Assembly (NCBI RefSeq): GCF_027853915.1
Contig: NZ_JAQGLA010000017.1
Location: forward strand, 41,668-105,667
Direction of reading: 5' to 3'
Length of the DNA stretch: 64,000 bases
DNA from: Saccharopolyspora oryzae
Lineage (GTDB): Bacteria; Actinomycetota; Actinomycetes; Mycobacteriales; Pseudonocardiaceae
The notes beneath the pieces are model-generated. The model was not told where the DNA came from and searched no databases. It was given only the letters and a program-made list of their open reading frames with translations. The translations under genes and the position numbers were made by a program. Below are positions 36,434-45,863 of the stretch, piece after piece. Position 1 is the stretch's first letter. The number at the start of each line of letters is the position of its first letter.

Positions 36434-37635
36434 GCGCCCAGCCTTTCCGCTGCGAGACCGGCCAGGAGCGCGGACGCCCGGCCGACCATCGAACCGTCGA
36501 AACGAGCCATCGGCGAGTGGTTCGCCGCGGCGTTTTCGGGGACCGCTCCCGGGGCGTGCGCGCCCAGGAACAGCAGTGCGCCGGGGACGTCCTGCAGCAC
36601 CCGGGAGAAGTCCTCCGAGCCCTGCGTCGGGTGCTCCTCGGCGCGGTAGTGCTCCGCGCCGAACAGCTCGCGGACGACACCACCGGCGAACTCGGCCTCC
36701 GCGGCGTCGTTGACGGTGGCCGGATAGCCCGCGACCAGGTCGACGTCCACGCGGACGCCGTGCGCCGCCGCGATTCCCTCCAAGCACCGGGTGAACACCG
36801 CCCGCAGCCGCGGTTCGGCATCGGGGTCGACGGTGCGGACGGTCGCCTCGAAGCGCGCGGTGTCCGGGATGATGTTGGCGGCGGTGCCCGCGCGCAGCAT
36901 CCCGACCGTGACGATCACCGGAGAGGACGCGTTGAACGAGCGGGTCACCGCGGTCTGCAGGGCGCCGACCATCTCCGCGGCCGCGACGACCGGGTCCGCG
37001 GCCTCGTGCGGTGTCGCGCCGTGCCCACCGGTGCCGCGCACCACGACCTCCAACGTGTAGGAGGCGAACAACGTGACTCCGGCGCGGCCGGACACCAGTC
37101 CAGCGGGGAGCCGGTGGGGCACGACGTGCAGCGCGTAGGCGTGGTCGGGGCGACGCCCGGAGGCATCGAGAACGCCCTCGTCGAGCATGACCCGCGCGCC
37201 GTCGTAGCCCTCCTCGCCGGGCTGGAACATGAACACGACATCGCCGGCCAGCCGGTCGCGGTGCGCGCTGAGCAGCTGCGCCGCGCCGACCAGGCCGGCC
37301 GTGTGCAGATCGTGCCCGCAGGCGTGCATCGCGCCGTTGGTGGCGGCGAAGTCCTCCCCGGACCGCTCCTCGATCGGCAGCGCGTCCATGTCCCCGCGCA
37401 GCAGTACGGTGGGCCGCGCGCTCGCTGCGGCATCCGATCCGGTCCCGCGCAGCACCGCGGTCACCGACGTCGTGCTGCTGCCGGTGCTGATCTCCAGCGG
37501 CAGCCCGCGCAGCTCTTCGAGCACGCGCTCCTGGGTGCGCGGCAGCTGCAGCCCGACCTCGGGAACCCGGTGCAGGTCCTCGCGCAGCCGCACCAGATCC
37601 GGCTGCAGCGACCGGGCGTCGTCCAACAGGTCCAA
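36430..37635 (-). CDS. M20 family amidohydrolase (hippurate hydrolase/aminoacylase-like)
   Basis: 401-residue zinc/manganese amidohydrolase of the M20D type. Metal and catalytic motifs are RGDMDALPI, GAMHACGHDLHTAGLVG, FMFQPGEEGYDGAR, GGHGATPHEA in the lid domain and GSEDFSRVL near the C-terminus. These enzymes release an amino acid or IAA-like acid from an N-acyl conjugate. The start appears to be TTG 37635 with GAGGAAGG upstream. It is first of a two-gene unit with the MHS transporter and divergent from the Lrp-type regulator. Confidence 0.9.
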   Translation of the reverse strand: MDLLDDARSLQPDLVRLREDLHRVPEVGLQLPRTQERVLEELRGLPLEISTGSSTTSVTAVLRGTGSDAAASARPTVLLRGDMDALPIEERSGEDFAATNGAMHACGHDLHTAGLVGAAQLLSAHRDRLAGDVVFMFQPGEEGYDGARVMLDEGVLDASGRRPDHAYALHVVPHRLPAGLVSGRAGVTLFASYTLEVVVRGTGGHGATPHEAADPVVAAAEMVGALQTAVTRSFNASSPVIVTVGMLRAGTAANIIPDTARFEATVRTVDPDAEPRLRAVFTRCLEGIAAAHGVRVDVDLVAGYPATVNDAAEAEFAGGVVRELFGAEHYRAEEHPTQGSEDFSRVLQDVPGALLFLGAHAPGAVPENAAANHSPMARFDGSMVGRASALLAGLAAERLGA

Positions 37636-37749
37636 CGTCGTGCACCTTCCTCATCTCGTCCTTGAGCTGGGTAGAGTCTGCGCACGCAAGCCGGGGAGGC
37701 GGAGATTCCGCTGGATTCGCTCACCCGATGTCGAGCACGGGGGAGAAGC

Positions 37750-38790
37750 GTGCACGAGGACTTCTCGGAGGACGATCTGGCGCTCATCCACGCCCTGCAG
37801 CTGCGGCCTCGAGCTCCGTGGGCCGCGCTGGCGCCGGCGCTGGGGTCCTCGCCGACGGTGCTGGCGCAGCGCTGGGCGCGGCTGCGGGCTGCCGGGCTGG
37901 CCTGGATCACCGCGTACCCCCTGCACGGCGAGCTCGCGGGCGGGGCCATGGTCGCCCTGGTCGAGATGAACTGCGCCCCGGGCTCGGTGGAGGCGGTGGC
38001 GCGCAGGCTGGAGCGGATGCCGCGGGTGCACAACATCGAGTACGCCGCGCAGGGCCGGGACCTGCTGGTGACGGTGTCGGCCGCGTCGTTCGAGAAGCTG
38101 TCCGCGCTGCTGCTCGACGAACTCCCGGCGCTGCCCGGCGTGGCCTCGCTGCACTCGCACATCGGCGCCAAGATGCACATCGAAGGCAGCCAGTGGCAGC
38201 TGGACGCCCTGGACCGGGCGCAGCGCGAGGAGGTCCTGCGCACCGGGCGCACCGAGCAGGACCGGCCCAGCGAGCGGATCTACCTCCGGCCCGACATCTA
38301 CGGGCCGCTGGTGGCCGAACTCGCCCACGACGGCCGGGCCACCGCCGCGGAGCTGGCCGAGAAGGTCGGCCGCCCCACCTCAACGGTCCGCCGCCAGTTG
38401 GCGGCGCTGCTGCACTCGCGGACGCTGCGGATGCGGTGCGAGGTCGCGCAGCTGCACACCAGGTGGCCGATGGCGGTGATCTGGTGGTGCCGGCTGCCCA
38501 GCAGCGCGCTGGCCGAGACCATCTCGCGGCTGCGGGAGGACTCCCGGGTGCGGTTGTGCATGTCGGTGACCGGGTCGGCGAACCTCGTGATCAACGCCTG
38601 GACCGCGGACATGACGGACCTGCTGGCCATGCAGGCGCACCTCGAACGCCTGATGCCGACGGGGCAGGTCCTGAACAGCTCGGTCATCCTGCGCACCCGC
38701 AAGCGGGTCGGCTGGCTGATGCACCCGGACGGCCGGTGCACCGGCGAAGTCATCCCGCTGCCCGGCGACCTGCGGGCCGGCTCGGCGTGA
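37750..38790 (+). CDS. Lrp/AsnC-family regulator with two Lrp modules
   Basis: 346 residues, about twice the usual Lrp length. The first HTH is about residues 5-55 (FSEDDLALIHALQLRPRAPW) followed by an AsnC-type ligand domain. A second HTH at about 185-235 (LVAELAHDGRATAAELAEKV) is followed by another ligand-like domain. Lrp proteins sense amino acids. GTG 37750 has GGGGGAGAA upstream. It is divergent from the M20/MHS unit (114-base gap), so regulation of that unit by an amino-acid product is the simplest reading. Confidence 0.85.
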   Translation: MHEDFSEDDLALIHALQLRPRAPWAALAPALGSSPTVLAQRWARLRAAGLAWITAYPLHGELAGGAMVALVEMNCAPGSVEAVARRLERMPRVHNIEYAAQGRDLLVTVSAASFEKLSALLLDELPALPGVASLHSHIGAKMHIEGSQWQLDALDRAQREEVLRTGRTEQDRPSERIYLRPDIYGPLVAELAHDGRATAAELAEKVGRPTSTVRRQLAALLHSRTLRMRCEVAQLHTRWPMAVIWWCRLPSSALAETISRLREDSRVRLCMSVTGSANLVINAWTADMTDLLAMQAHLERLMPTGQVLNSSVILRTRKRVGWLMHPDGRCTGEVIPLPGDLRAGSA

Positions 38791-38792
38791 CG

Positions 38793-38825
38793 CGGGGTGG
38801 CGGCTCCGGACGAACCGCCACCCCG
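38793..38825. terminator. Bidirectional hairpin terminator between Lrp and phoD genes
   Basis: Perfect 11-base GC-rich arms (38793-38803, 38815-38825) with an 11-base loop, placed exactly between two convergent stops. Confidence 0.75.
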
Positions 38826-38829
38826 GGGG

Positions 38830-40395
38830 TCAGGCGAGGTTCGCGCCGGGCTTGCCGTCGTCGATCACGAAGCGGGCCCGGTCGCGGATGGGCGAGCCGG
38901 GCGTCTCCACGTAGTCGAGGACCCGGTAGTCGGCCGTCCACGACGAGGGCGTGATCGTGTTGCGGACGTAGCCGCGGTGCCGGTTGATGAACTTGATGTG
39001 CGGGTTCTCCTGCAGCTGGACCGCGTCGCCGGGGTTCTGCTCGACGCCGTTGCCGTTGGAGGTGATGGAGGTGCCGACCAGTTCGGTGGCCACCGTCGCC
39101 GAGGAGGGGTCGTCGAAGTCGGCCTTGACGTCGCAGACGTAGTTGGCGTGCACGTCACCGGTGATCACCACCGGGTTGGAGGTCTGCGCCATGCGGTCGC
39201 GCACCAGGTTGCGCTCGGCGACGTAGTTGTCCCAGGCGTCATCGCTGAAGGAGTCGTCGTCGCCCGAGGTGAAGTCGCGCTGCGAGAAGAACACCTGCTG
39301 CGCCAGGACGTTCCAGCGCGCCGTCCGGCCGCCGAGGTTGCGCAGCAGCCAGTCCCGCTGCTCGGCGCCCAGGATGGTGCGCTCGGGGTCCAGCCGCTTG
39401 TCCTGGTCCTGGAAGTCGCGGTACTGGCGGGTGTCGAGCAGGTGGAAGTCCACCAGGTCGCCGAAGGTGAGCCGCCGGTACAGGCGCATGTTCGCGCCCT
39501 GGACGTGCTGGGTCTCGCGCAGCGGCATGTTCTCGTAGTAGGCCTGGAACGCGTCGGTGCGGCGCTTGCGGAAGACCGCCGGGTCCTGGTCGGGTTCGCT
39601 GTCGGGCTGGGACCGGTCGCCCGCCCAGTTGTTCTCCACCTCGTGGTCGTCGAAGACCACGACCCACGGGAACGCGGCGTGCGCGGCCTGCAGGTCCGGG
39701 TCGGTCTTGTACTGGGCGTGCCGGATGCGGTAGTCGGCGAGGTCGAAGGTCTCGCGCGCGGGCGCGTGCGGGCGGCCGATGGTGCCCGCCGCACCGCCTT
39801 CGTAGATGTAGTCGCCGAGGAAGGCCACCAGGTCGAGGTCCTCCTGGGCCATGTGCGAGTAGGCGCTGAAGTGGCCGACCGGGAAGTTCTGGCAGCTGGC
39901 GAAGGCGAAGGAGAACCGGTCGAGCTGCGCGCCGGAGCGCGGCGCGGTCCTGGTGCGGCCGACCGGGCTGAGCTCGTTGCCGACCCGGAAGCGGTAGTAG
40001 TACTCGGTGGACGGCTGGAGGTTGGACGGCTCGACGTGCACGGAGTGCGCGGATTCCGGCCGGGCCTGCGCGGTGCCCTCGGCCACGACCTTGCGGAAGC
40101 CCTCGTCCTCGGCGATCTGCCACTGCACCGGCACGATCTGGTCGGGCATCCCGCCGAGCCCGTCCTCGGCGAGCGGATCCACGGCCAGCCGGGTCCACAG
40201 CACGACGCCGGTCGGCAGCGGATCACCGGACGCCACGCCCAGCGTGAACGGCGAGCGGATCACCCGCCCCGCGCCGGGCAGGGCGCTCGCGGTGGAGCCG
40301 AGACCGGTGCTGGTCAGCGCTGCGGCGCCGAGTGCTGCCGTGCCGGCTAACAGGACCTGGCGGCGGGACGGGGTCGAACCGGAATTCGCTGTCAT
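38830..40395 (-). CDS. phoD: Tat-exported alkaline phosphatase D (PhoD)
   Basis: 521-residue secreted phosphodiesterase/phosphatase that frees phosphate from esters outside the cell. A Tat signal (SRRQVLLAGTAALGAAAL, about residues 10-27) is followed by an N-terminal beta domain and the calcium/iron phosphatase domain with FAFASCQNF, FLGDYIYEGG, VVVFDDHEVENNW, VVITGDVHANYV and a final RGYVRNTIT. Motif order and length are those of PhoD. ATG 40395 has AGGGGA upstream. A possible PhoP box lies 80 bases upstream. It is convergent with the Lrp gene. Confidence 0.93.
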   Translation of the reverse strand: MTANSGSTPSRRQVLLAGTAALGAAALTSTGLGSTASALPGAGRVIRSPFTLGVASGDPLPTGVVLWTRLAVDPLAEDGLGGMPDQIVPVQWQIAEDEGFRKVVAEGTAQARPESAHSVHVEPSNLQPSTEYYYRFRVGNELSPVGRTRTAPRSGAQLDRFSFAFASCQNFPVGHFSAYSHMAQEDLDLVAFLGDYIYEGGAAGTIGRPHAPARETFDLADYRIRHAQYKTDPDLQAAHAAFPWVVVFDDHEVENNWAGDRSQPDSEPDQDPAVFRKRRTDAFQAYYENMPLRETQHVQGANMRLYRRLTFGDLVDFHLLDTRQYRDFQDQDKRLDPERTILGAEQRDWLLRNLGGRTARWNVLAQQVFFSQRDFTSGDDDSFSDDAWDNYVAERNLVRDRMAQTSNPVVITGDVHANYVCDVKADFDDPSSATVATELVGTSITSNGNGVEQNPGDAVQLQENPHIKFINRHRGYVRNTITPSSWTADYRVLDYVETPGSPIRDRARFVIDDGKPGANLA

Positions 40396-40848
40396 GCTTC
40401 CCCTTGTGAGCCGTGCGCGGAGGTACCGCGCGGAATCGGTGGAGGCCGGTGCACGGTAGATCCACCAGATGGCCGCCGGGCGAACCGGTGTTGACCCTTC
40501 GATGTACGCGGACGTGATCGTCGCGCGCATCACCCTCCAATGTGTACGGAGTGTGTTCGCGGAATGGACGCTGCGTGCATTCAGTTCCCATTCCGCCTGC
40601 ATTTCCGCTCGGGTGATTTTCCTCCGCGCTTTTGCCGAGTGCCGCGTGATGAACTCGTTACGCTGCGGGGAATCGTCGTCGATGTCGGGTACGGCTACCT
40701 ACGTTGGTTGGTGGTGCGCTCGCGAAAACCGTTCTACCAGGCACGATTCGACTCCGATACCGCTGGTTGCGCGCATCGGGGATGGTCGGGTCGGTGGGGG
40801 TGCCCGCGTATGATCAAGAGCGTGCGCGGTGCGGAAGGGGAATTCTGG
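40396..40848. other. Long intergenic region between divergent phoD and HSP90-like genes
   Basis: About 450 bases, less GC-rich than its surroundings. It should hold the phoD promoter and the promoter of the HSP90-like/TPR unit. Apart from the PhoP-box-like repeats I see no convincing gene, tRNA or strong hairpin. Confidence 0.5.
40475..40496 (-). promoter_or_regulatory. Possible PHO box (two 11-base direct repeats) upstream of phoD
   Basis: Read on the minus strand: GGTCAACACCG followed directly by GTTCGCCCGGC. Each is 11 bases and partly matches the actinomycete PhoP direct-repeat unit (G-G/T-TCA-YYY-R-G/C-G). The distance of about 80 bases from the phoD start and the gene's function support it; both units carry mismatches. 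Confidence 0.4.
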
Positions 40849-42717
40849 ATGCAAGACACCGAGGGCTCGAATGCGCGCCCGTTCCAGGTGGACCTCGGTG
40901 GAGTCGTCGATCTGCTGGGCCGGCACATTTACTCCGGTGCGCACGTCTACTTGCGCGAGTTGCTGCAGAACGGGCGCGATGCGATCGCCGCTCGCGCGAA
41001 GGTCTCCGGGCAGCAGGCGCGGGGGAGCATCGAGATCTTCCCGGTGGGCACGATCCCGGATTCACCGGAGGAGTTCGTCTTCCGCGACTCCGGGCAGGGT
41101 TTGAGCGCGGCCGAAGCCGGTGAGCTGCTCGCGACGGTGGGCCGCAGCTCCAAGCGCGACGACGTGCTGAACCTCCGCGACGAGGACTACCTGGGCCAGT
41201 TCGGCATCGGTCTGCTGAGCTGCTTCATGGTGTCCGACCGGATCGTGGTCCGCAGCCGCTCGGTGCACGGGCACCCGCCGGTGGAGTGGACCGGCGCGGC
41301 CGATGGAACCTTCTCGATCCGGGAACTACCGGAGGACGAGGCCGCCGGACTGGCGATCGGCACCGAGGTGCGGCTGTCCCCGCGACCGGACGACGCGGCC
41401 CTGCTCGCGCCGGAGAAGGTGCTGCGGCTGGCCCGACGGTTCGGCCGCTACCTGCCGGTGGAGGTGCGGGTCCGGCGCACCGACGACGCCTGGGACACCG
41501 CCAACGAACCGGCGCTGTTCCTGCCGCAGGAGCGGCCGGCGGACGAGCGCTCGGCGGCTTCGGCGCTGGAGGAGTTCGGCGAAGAGCTGATCCAGCACCG
41601 TCCACTTGAGACGATCGAGCTGTCCGTCCCGGCCACCGGCACGCAAGGCGTCGCCTACGTGCTGCCGTACGCACCGCCGCCCGGTGCGCGGCGCAGCGGT
41701 GAGCTCTACCTCGGCCGGATGCTGCTGGGCGAGGACCTCTCCGAGCTGCTGCCGGAGTGGGCCCACTTCGTGCGCTGCGTCATCAACACCGAGGGCCTGC
41801 ACCCGACGGCGTCCCGGGAGCAGCTGGTCGCCGACGAGGCGCTGGAGTACACCCGGGAGGAGATCGGCAAGGCGCTGCGGCGCTGGATCGTGCAGCAGGC
41901 CACCACCAGGCCGGCCCGGTTCGAACGGTTCGTCGCCGTCCACGACCTGGGCCTGAAGTCGATGGCCGTGCACGACGACGACCTGGCGGCGGCGGTGCTG
42001 CCGTGGCTGACCGTGGAGACCTCGGTCGGCCGGATGACCGTGCACGACTACTTGGAGCAGTCCCGGCACGTCCGCTACGTCGAGACCGTCGACGAGTTCC
42101 GGCAGATCGCGGCGGTGGTCCCGACCGAGCACCCGGTGATCAACGGCGGCTACACCTACGAGTCGGACCTGCTGCGGCGCCTGCCGCTGCTGGTCGAGGA
42201 CGTCACGGTGGAGCAGGTGCAGGTCGGCTCGATCCTGGACGAGCTCGCCCCGCCGCCGATGGACGACCGGAGCAGCACCAGCGCGCTGGAGCGCCGGGCA
42301 TCTGCGGTGCTCGCCGAGCTCGGCTGCGAAGCGGTGGTCCGGTCCTTCCGGCCCGGTGATGTGAGCGCTCTCCACGTCGCTGACGCCGCGGCCATCCGCC
42401 GGATCGAGCGCACCGAGGTGCGCGACTCGGCACCCGGCGTGTGGGCGGACGTGCTGGGCGGGGTGGAGGCGATCACCGCGGGCAAGCCCGGGCTCGCCTC
42501 CCGCGGCACCACCGCGCGGCTGTGCTTGAACTGGCAGAACACGATGATCCGTCAGTTGTCCAACGTGGACGATCAGGTCGTCTTCGACCGCAGCGTCCGG
42601 CTGGTCTACGTCCAGGCCCTGCTGGCCGGGCACCGGCCGCTGTCGAAGACCGACCGGACCGTGCTGACCACCGCGATGAGCGACCTCATCCAGCTCAGCG
42701 TCGGCGTCGCGGGCTGA
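40849..42717 (+). CDS. HSP90/HtpG-like ATPase (divergent)
   Basis: 622-residue GHKL ATPase resembling HtpG. The N-terminal Bergerat fold is intact: YLRELLQNGRDAIAAR (catalytic Glu/Asn region), FRDSGQGLSAAE (DxGxG) and YLGQFGIGLLSCFMVSD. The middle domain keeps HPTASREQL, corresponding to the HtpG SRE loop whose Arg contacts ATP. The C-terminal third is poorly similar to HtpG. ATG 40849 has GAAGGGGA upstream. It is followed after 46 bases by a 930-residue TPR protein, an arrangement not typical of housekeeping htpG. I infer a specialised chaperone-like machine with the TPR protein as partner or client adaptor. Confidence 0.8.
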   Translation: MQDTEGSNARPFQVDLGGVVDLLGRHIYSGAHVYLRELLQNGRDAIAARAKVSGQQARGSIEIFPVGTIPDSPEEFVFRDSGQGLSAAEAGELLATVGRSSKRDDVLNLRDEDYLGQFGIGLLSCFMVSDRIVVRSRSVHGHPPVEWTGAADGTFSIRELPEDEAAGLAIGTEVRLSPRPDDAALLAPEKVLRLARRFGRYLPVEVRVRRTDDAWDTANEPALFLPQERPADERSAASALEEFGEELIQHRPLETIELSVPATGTQGVAYVLPYAPPPGARRSGELYLGRMLLGEDLSELLPEWAHFVRCVINTEGLHPTASREQLVADEALEYTREEIGKALRRWIVQQATTRPARFERFVAVHDLGLKSMAVHDDDLAAAVLPWLTVETSVGRMTVHDYLEQSRHVRYVETVDEFRQIAAVVPTEHPVINGGYTYESDLLRRLPLLVEDVTVEQVQVGSILDELAPPPMDDRSSTSALERRASAVLAELGCEAVVRSFRPGDVSALHVADAAAIRRIERTEVRDSAPGVWADVLGGVEAITAGKPGLASRGTTARLCLNWQNTMIRQLSNVDDQVVFDRSVRLVYVQALLAGHRPLSKTDRTVLTTAMSDLIQLSVGVAG

Positions 42718-42763
42718 ACCGGCCGTTCGCGCAGCACCACGGGTTTTCGGGAAAAACGGGGGG

Positions 42764-45556
42764 ATGAAGGTGTCCGAAGGGACGTCCGAGGTCGAGCGGC
42801 TGCTCGACGAGAGCGAGATGATGGCCTACGGGCCGGAGGAATCGGCGATGGTCGCCGACGCCGTCCGGCTCGCGCAGGAGGCCGGTGCCGAAGAGCTGCT
42901 CTACCGGGCGCGGATGCGCCAGGTCTCCAGCGCGGCGCTGACCGGCGACAGCGACACGATGTTCACCGCGTTCTCCTGGTGCTTGGGCAAGCACGACTCG
43001 GATCCGGCGCGGTTCCCGAGCCGGATCGACGACCTCGACCTGCTCTGGTACTACAAGTGGATGGCCGAGGCGGTCGCGCTGAATCCGGCCTTCCCGCAGA
43101 GCCAGGTCGACCAGGTCCTCGACGACATGGAGCACCGCTACCGCGCCGCCGGTGTCGGGCTTTCCGGTGTGTGGCAGGCGAAGACCGCCAATGCCACCGC
43201 TGCCGGCCGCTTCGAGGAGGCAGCCGAGTTCCGGGCTGCGCGCGAGGATCTGCCGCGCGACGACTACAGCCACTGCGAGGCCTGCGTCCGCAGCGACGAC
43301 GCCGACTTCTTCCGCCGGTCCGGCGACGAGGCGAAGGCGCTGGAGCTCTTCGACGAGATCATCGAGAACCGGGTGCGGTGCGGCTCGGAACCGGAACGCG
43401 CCCAGGGCAAAGCGCTGTTGCCGCTGCTGCGCGCGGGCCGTGCCGACGAAGCGAAGTGGCACCACTTCCGCAGCTACCGCGCGGCGACCTCGAACGCCGA
43501 CGGGTTCGGCATCGTGGCCGACCACCTGATCTTCCTCGCCGTCACCGGCAACACCGAACGCGGGCTGTCCTTGCTGGAACGGCACATCGGCGAACTGCCG
43601 AAGGACCCGCTGGACGTGTACAAGCGCTTCTGCGCTTTGGTGTCCTACGGTGTGCTGCTCGACGCGGTGGTCCGCAGCGGTCACGGTGACGTTGAGGTCC
43701 GGGGTAGCGAAATGCCCGACGTGGCAGCCATTTTCGGTGTCGAGCCCGAGCCGCGAACCGCGGCCGAGCTGGCGGCGGATTCCTGGCGGGTCGCGGAGGA
43801 GATCGCCGCGGCGTTCGACGCGCGCAACGGCAACGGGTACTTCGCCTCCGAGGTCGAGCGCGCTCGCGCGCTGGAGGACGAGCATTACGACCTGCCGATC
43901 GAGACCCAGGCGTTCGTGCCCACCGAGCTGGCCGAGCCCGCCGCGCCGACGACCCCGGCGGACTACCTCGACCTGGCGGTCGTGGTCAAGGACGACCACG
44001 ACGCGGCGATGGCGCTGCTCGACGAGATGGGTGAGCCGTCGGAGCCCGAGCTGAAGCCCCGGTTCCACAGCAGCGTCCTGGCGGTCTGCAGGGCCCGGGA
44101 GGACCGGGACGGCGCGCTGGCGGCTGTCGAGGCCCGGATCGACGCGTTGCGCGCCTTGGGCGAGGACCAGCAGGCCGACGCCGAGGAGGAACTCGGCCTG
44201 GCGCTGTACGCACCGTTCAACACCGGCGACGAGGACGAGCTGCGCGCTGCGCTGCAGCGGGACCTCGATCCGGACACCAAGGTGAAGGTCCTGACCGCGC
44301 TGGCCGCGCTGCCGAGCTCCGGTGACGAGCCGGACGGCGCGATCGAGCTGGCGCGGGAAGCCGTCGGCGTCGCCGAATCCGCCGGGCTGGAGCAGCTGGG
44401 CAACACGCGCTTGCTGCTGGCCCTGACCATGCTGCGGATGGGCGACCAGGAAGACGCCGCGGAAGCCCTGGACGCCGTGCTGGTCTCCGACGCGGAGCGG
44501 TGCTGGCGGATCAAGGCGCTCGACGTGCGGGCCCGGTTGGCGGGCGGCATGGGCGATTTCGAGGTCGGGATCCGCGCCGCCGACGAGCTGCTGGGCCTGC
44601 ACACCGCGATCGGCCACCGCGCCGGTGCTTCCGACGCGGCGATGCTGGCCGCGCACCTGCTCGACGACCTCGGGCAGTCGGAGGAGGCGGTGCACCGCGC
44701 GCAGGTCGCGGTGCGGCACGCGGAACTCGGCGACACCGGCGACCTCAACACCAACCGGTACTGGCTGGGCCGGTTCCACCTCCAGGCGGGCGAGCCCGAC
44801 CTGGCGATGGAGGCCTTGGACGCGGCGGCCGCTGGCTTCGCCGGTGTCGAAGGCGGCGGAGCGTCGGCGCTGGAGGCTCGGTACTGGCTCGGTGCGGCTG
44901 CTCGTCGGGCCCAGGAGCTGGGCACCGCGTACCGCGTGCTGTCCGAGGTGGCGCGCGTCGCGGAGGAGTCGGGTGACGAAGCGCTGGTCGAGCTGGCGTT
45001 CCGCGCCCACTTGGCGCTGGGCGAGCTCCTGGTGTCCGTGGAGGACGCCGACGCGGTGCAGAGCCTCGAATCCGCCCTCCGGCTCGCTCGTGGCCAGGAG
45101 CAGCCCGAGATGCTGGCCCGGGCGCTGCACCAGCTGGGCCAGGGCAAGATCAAGTTCGGTGACGAGTCGGGTCTGGCGGATCTCGACGCCGCTGTCGAGA
45201 TCGGCCGGGATGCGGGGCAGGATTGGTTCGTCGCCGACGTGATCGACACGAAGGCGCACGCGCTGGCCTCGATGGAGCGCGTCGAAGAAGCGGTCTCGAA
45301 CGCCTTGACCGCAGCTGACGCGTACGCCGAGTCCGGCGACGACGGTTCCGCTGCGATGTCGGAGCTGCTGGCCGCCCGCGTGCTCGACGGCGCCGGTCGC
45401 TCCGACGAGGCGGTCGGCCTCTACCGGGCGTCGCTGCAACGACTTCCGCTGGGCATCCCGGCCCACACCGGTGTCTCGCTGGAACTCGGCGAGATCCTGG
45501 AGAAGCTCGGCCGCACGACCGAAGCCGAAGAGGTCCGGGCCGCGATCGCCGACTGA
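42764..45556 (+). CDS. Giant tetratricopeptide-repeat protein paired with the HSP90-like ATPase
   Basis: 930 residues, acidic, and made almost entirely of helical repeats. Recurrent TPR-like units with A-x3-G/A-x2 spacing are clear from about residue 430 to the end (DQEDAAEALDAVLVSDAERC, LGQSEEAVHRAQVAVRHAEL, AGEPDLAMEALDAAAAGFAG, AGRSDEAVGLYRASLQRLPL). No enzymatic motif is seen. ATG 42764 follows GGGGGG. It is co-oriented with the HSP90-like gene (46-base gap) and closed by a strong hairpin, so the two form a unit. TPR proteins commonly dock on HSP90; a bacterial equivalent is inferred here. Confidence 0.8.
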   Translation: MKVSEGTSEVERLLDESEMMAYGPEESAMVADAVRLAQEAGAEELLYRARMRQVSSAALTGDSDTMFTAFSWCLGKHDSDPARFPSRIDDLDLLWYYKWMAEAVALNPAFPQSQVDQVLDDMEHRYRAAGVGLSGVWQAKTANATAAGRFEEAAEFRAAREDLPRDDYSHCEACVRSDDADFFRRSGDEAKALELFDEIIENRVRCGSEPERAQGKALLPLLRAGRADEAKWHHFRSYRAATSNADGFGIVADHLIFLAVTGNTERGLSLLERHIGELPKDPLDVYKRFCALVSYGVLLDAVVRSGHGDVEVRGSEMPDVAAIFGVEPEPRTAAELAADSWRVAEEIAAAFDARNGNGYFASEVERARALEDEHYDLPIETQAFVPTELAEPAAPTTPADYLDLAVVVKDDHDAAMALLDEMGEPSEPELKPRFHSSVLAVCRAREDRDGALAAVEARIDALRALGEDQQADAEEELGLALYAPFNTGDEDELRAALQRDLDPDTKVKVLTALAALPSSGDEPDGAIELAREAVGVAESAGLEQLGNTRLLLALTMLRMGDQEDAAEALDAVLVSDAERCWRIKALDVRARLAGGMGDFEVGIRAADELLGLHTAIGHRAGASDAAMLAAHLLDDLGQSEEAVHRAQVAVRHAELGDTGDLNTNRYWLGRFHLQAGEPDLAMEALDAAAAGFAGVEGGGASALEARYWLGAAARRAQELGTAYRVLSEVARVAEESGDEALVELAFRAHLALGELLVSVEDADAVQSLESALRLARGQEQPEMLARALHQLGQGKIKFGDESGLADLDAAVEIGRDAGQDWFVADVIDTKAHALASMERVEEAVSNALTAADAYAESGDDGSAAMSELLAARVLDGAGRSDEAVGLYRASLQRLPLGIPAHTGVSLELGEILEKLGRTTEAEEVRAAIAD

Positions 45557-45570
45557 TCGACGACCGACCA

Positions 45571-45601
45571 GGGGCGCCTCTCGCACCACGAGAGGCGCCC
45601 C
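45571..45601. terminator. Hairpin terminator after the HSP90-like/TPR unit
   Basis: Perfect 13-base GC-rich arms (45571-45583, 45589-45601) with a 5-base loop, 15 bases after the TPR stop. It separates this unit from the downstream PIG-L gene. Confidence 0.8.
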
Positions 45602-45679
45602 GAGTCCTAAGTGGACCTGCAATGCCGGCCGGGTTCTCCTGTTCGGCGCGGAATTCGCGGTCCGCGTTTCGAGAAGCCG

Positions 45680-45709
45680 TTGACTTTCCCGTTTTCATCT
45701 TCCTAGGAT
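45680..45709 (+). promoter_or_regulatory. Sigma70-type promoter for the second PIG-L gene
   Basis: TTGACT at 45680-45685 and TAGGAT at 45704-45709, separated by 18 bases, in a locally AT-richer stretch. It predicts a start near 45716 and a leader of about 150 bases before the ATG at 45864. The leader has T-rich runs and could carry post-transcriptional control. Confidence 0.5.
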
Positions 45710-45863
45710 TCCTCGATCCCGGTTCGCGAGGAAGTGGTGACGTGGCCTTCGGGTGCCGAAAAACCGCAGTTCCGGGGCGTTCTCGGGGAACTTTGTTTCT
45801 GTTCTCGCAGATATTTTCCGACGCCTTGCTTCTTTTTCGTCGGATCCCTTTTGTGGAGGAAGA

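Noticed and set aside
40469..40813. 114-codon plus-strand frame before the HSP90-like gene
   Set aside because: No family, poor composition and weak start; it overlaps the PhoP-box-like region.
42695..45622. 975-codon minus-strand open frame opposite the TPR gene
   Set aside because: No recognisable motifs; it mirrors the codon structure of the TPR protein, and the hairpin at 45571 is placed for the plus-strand gene.
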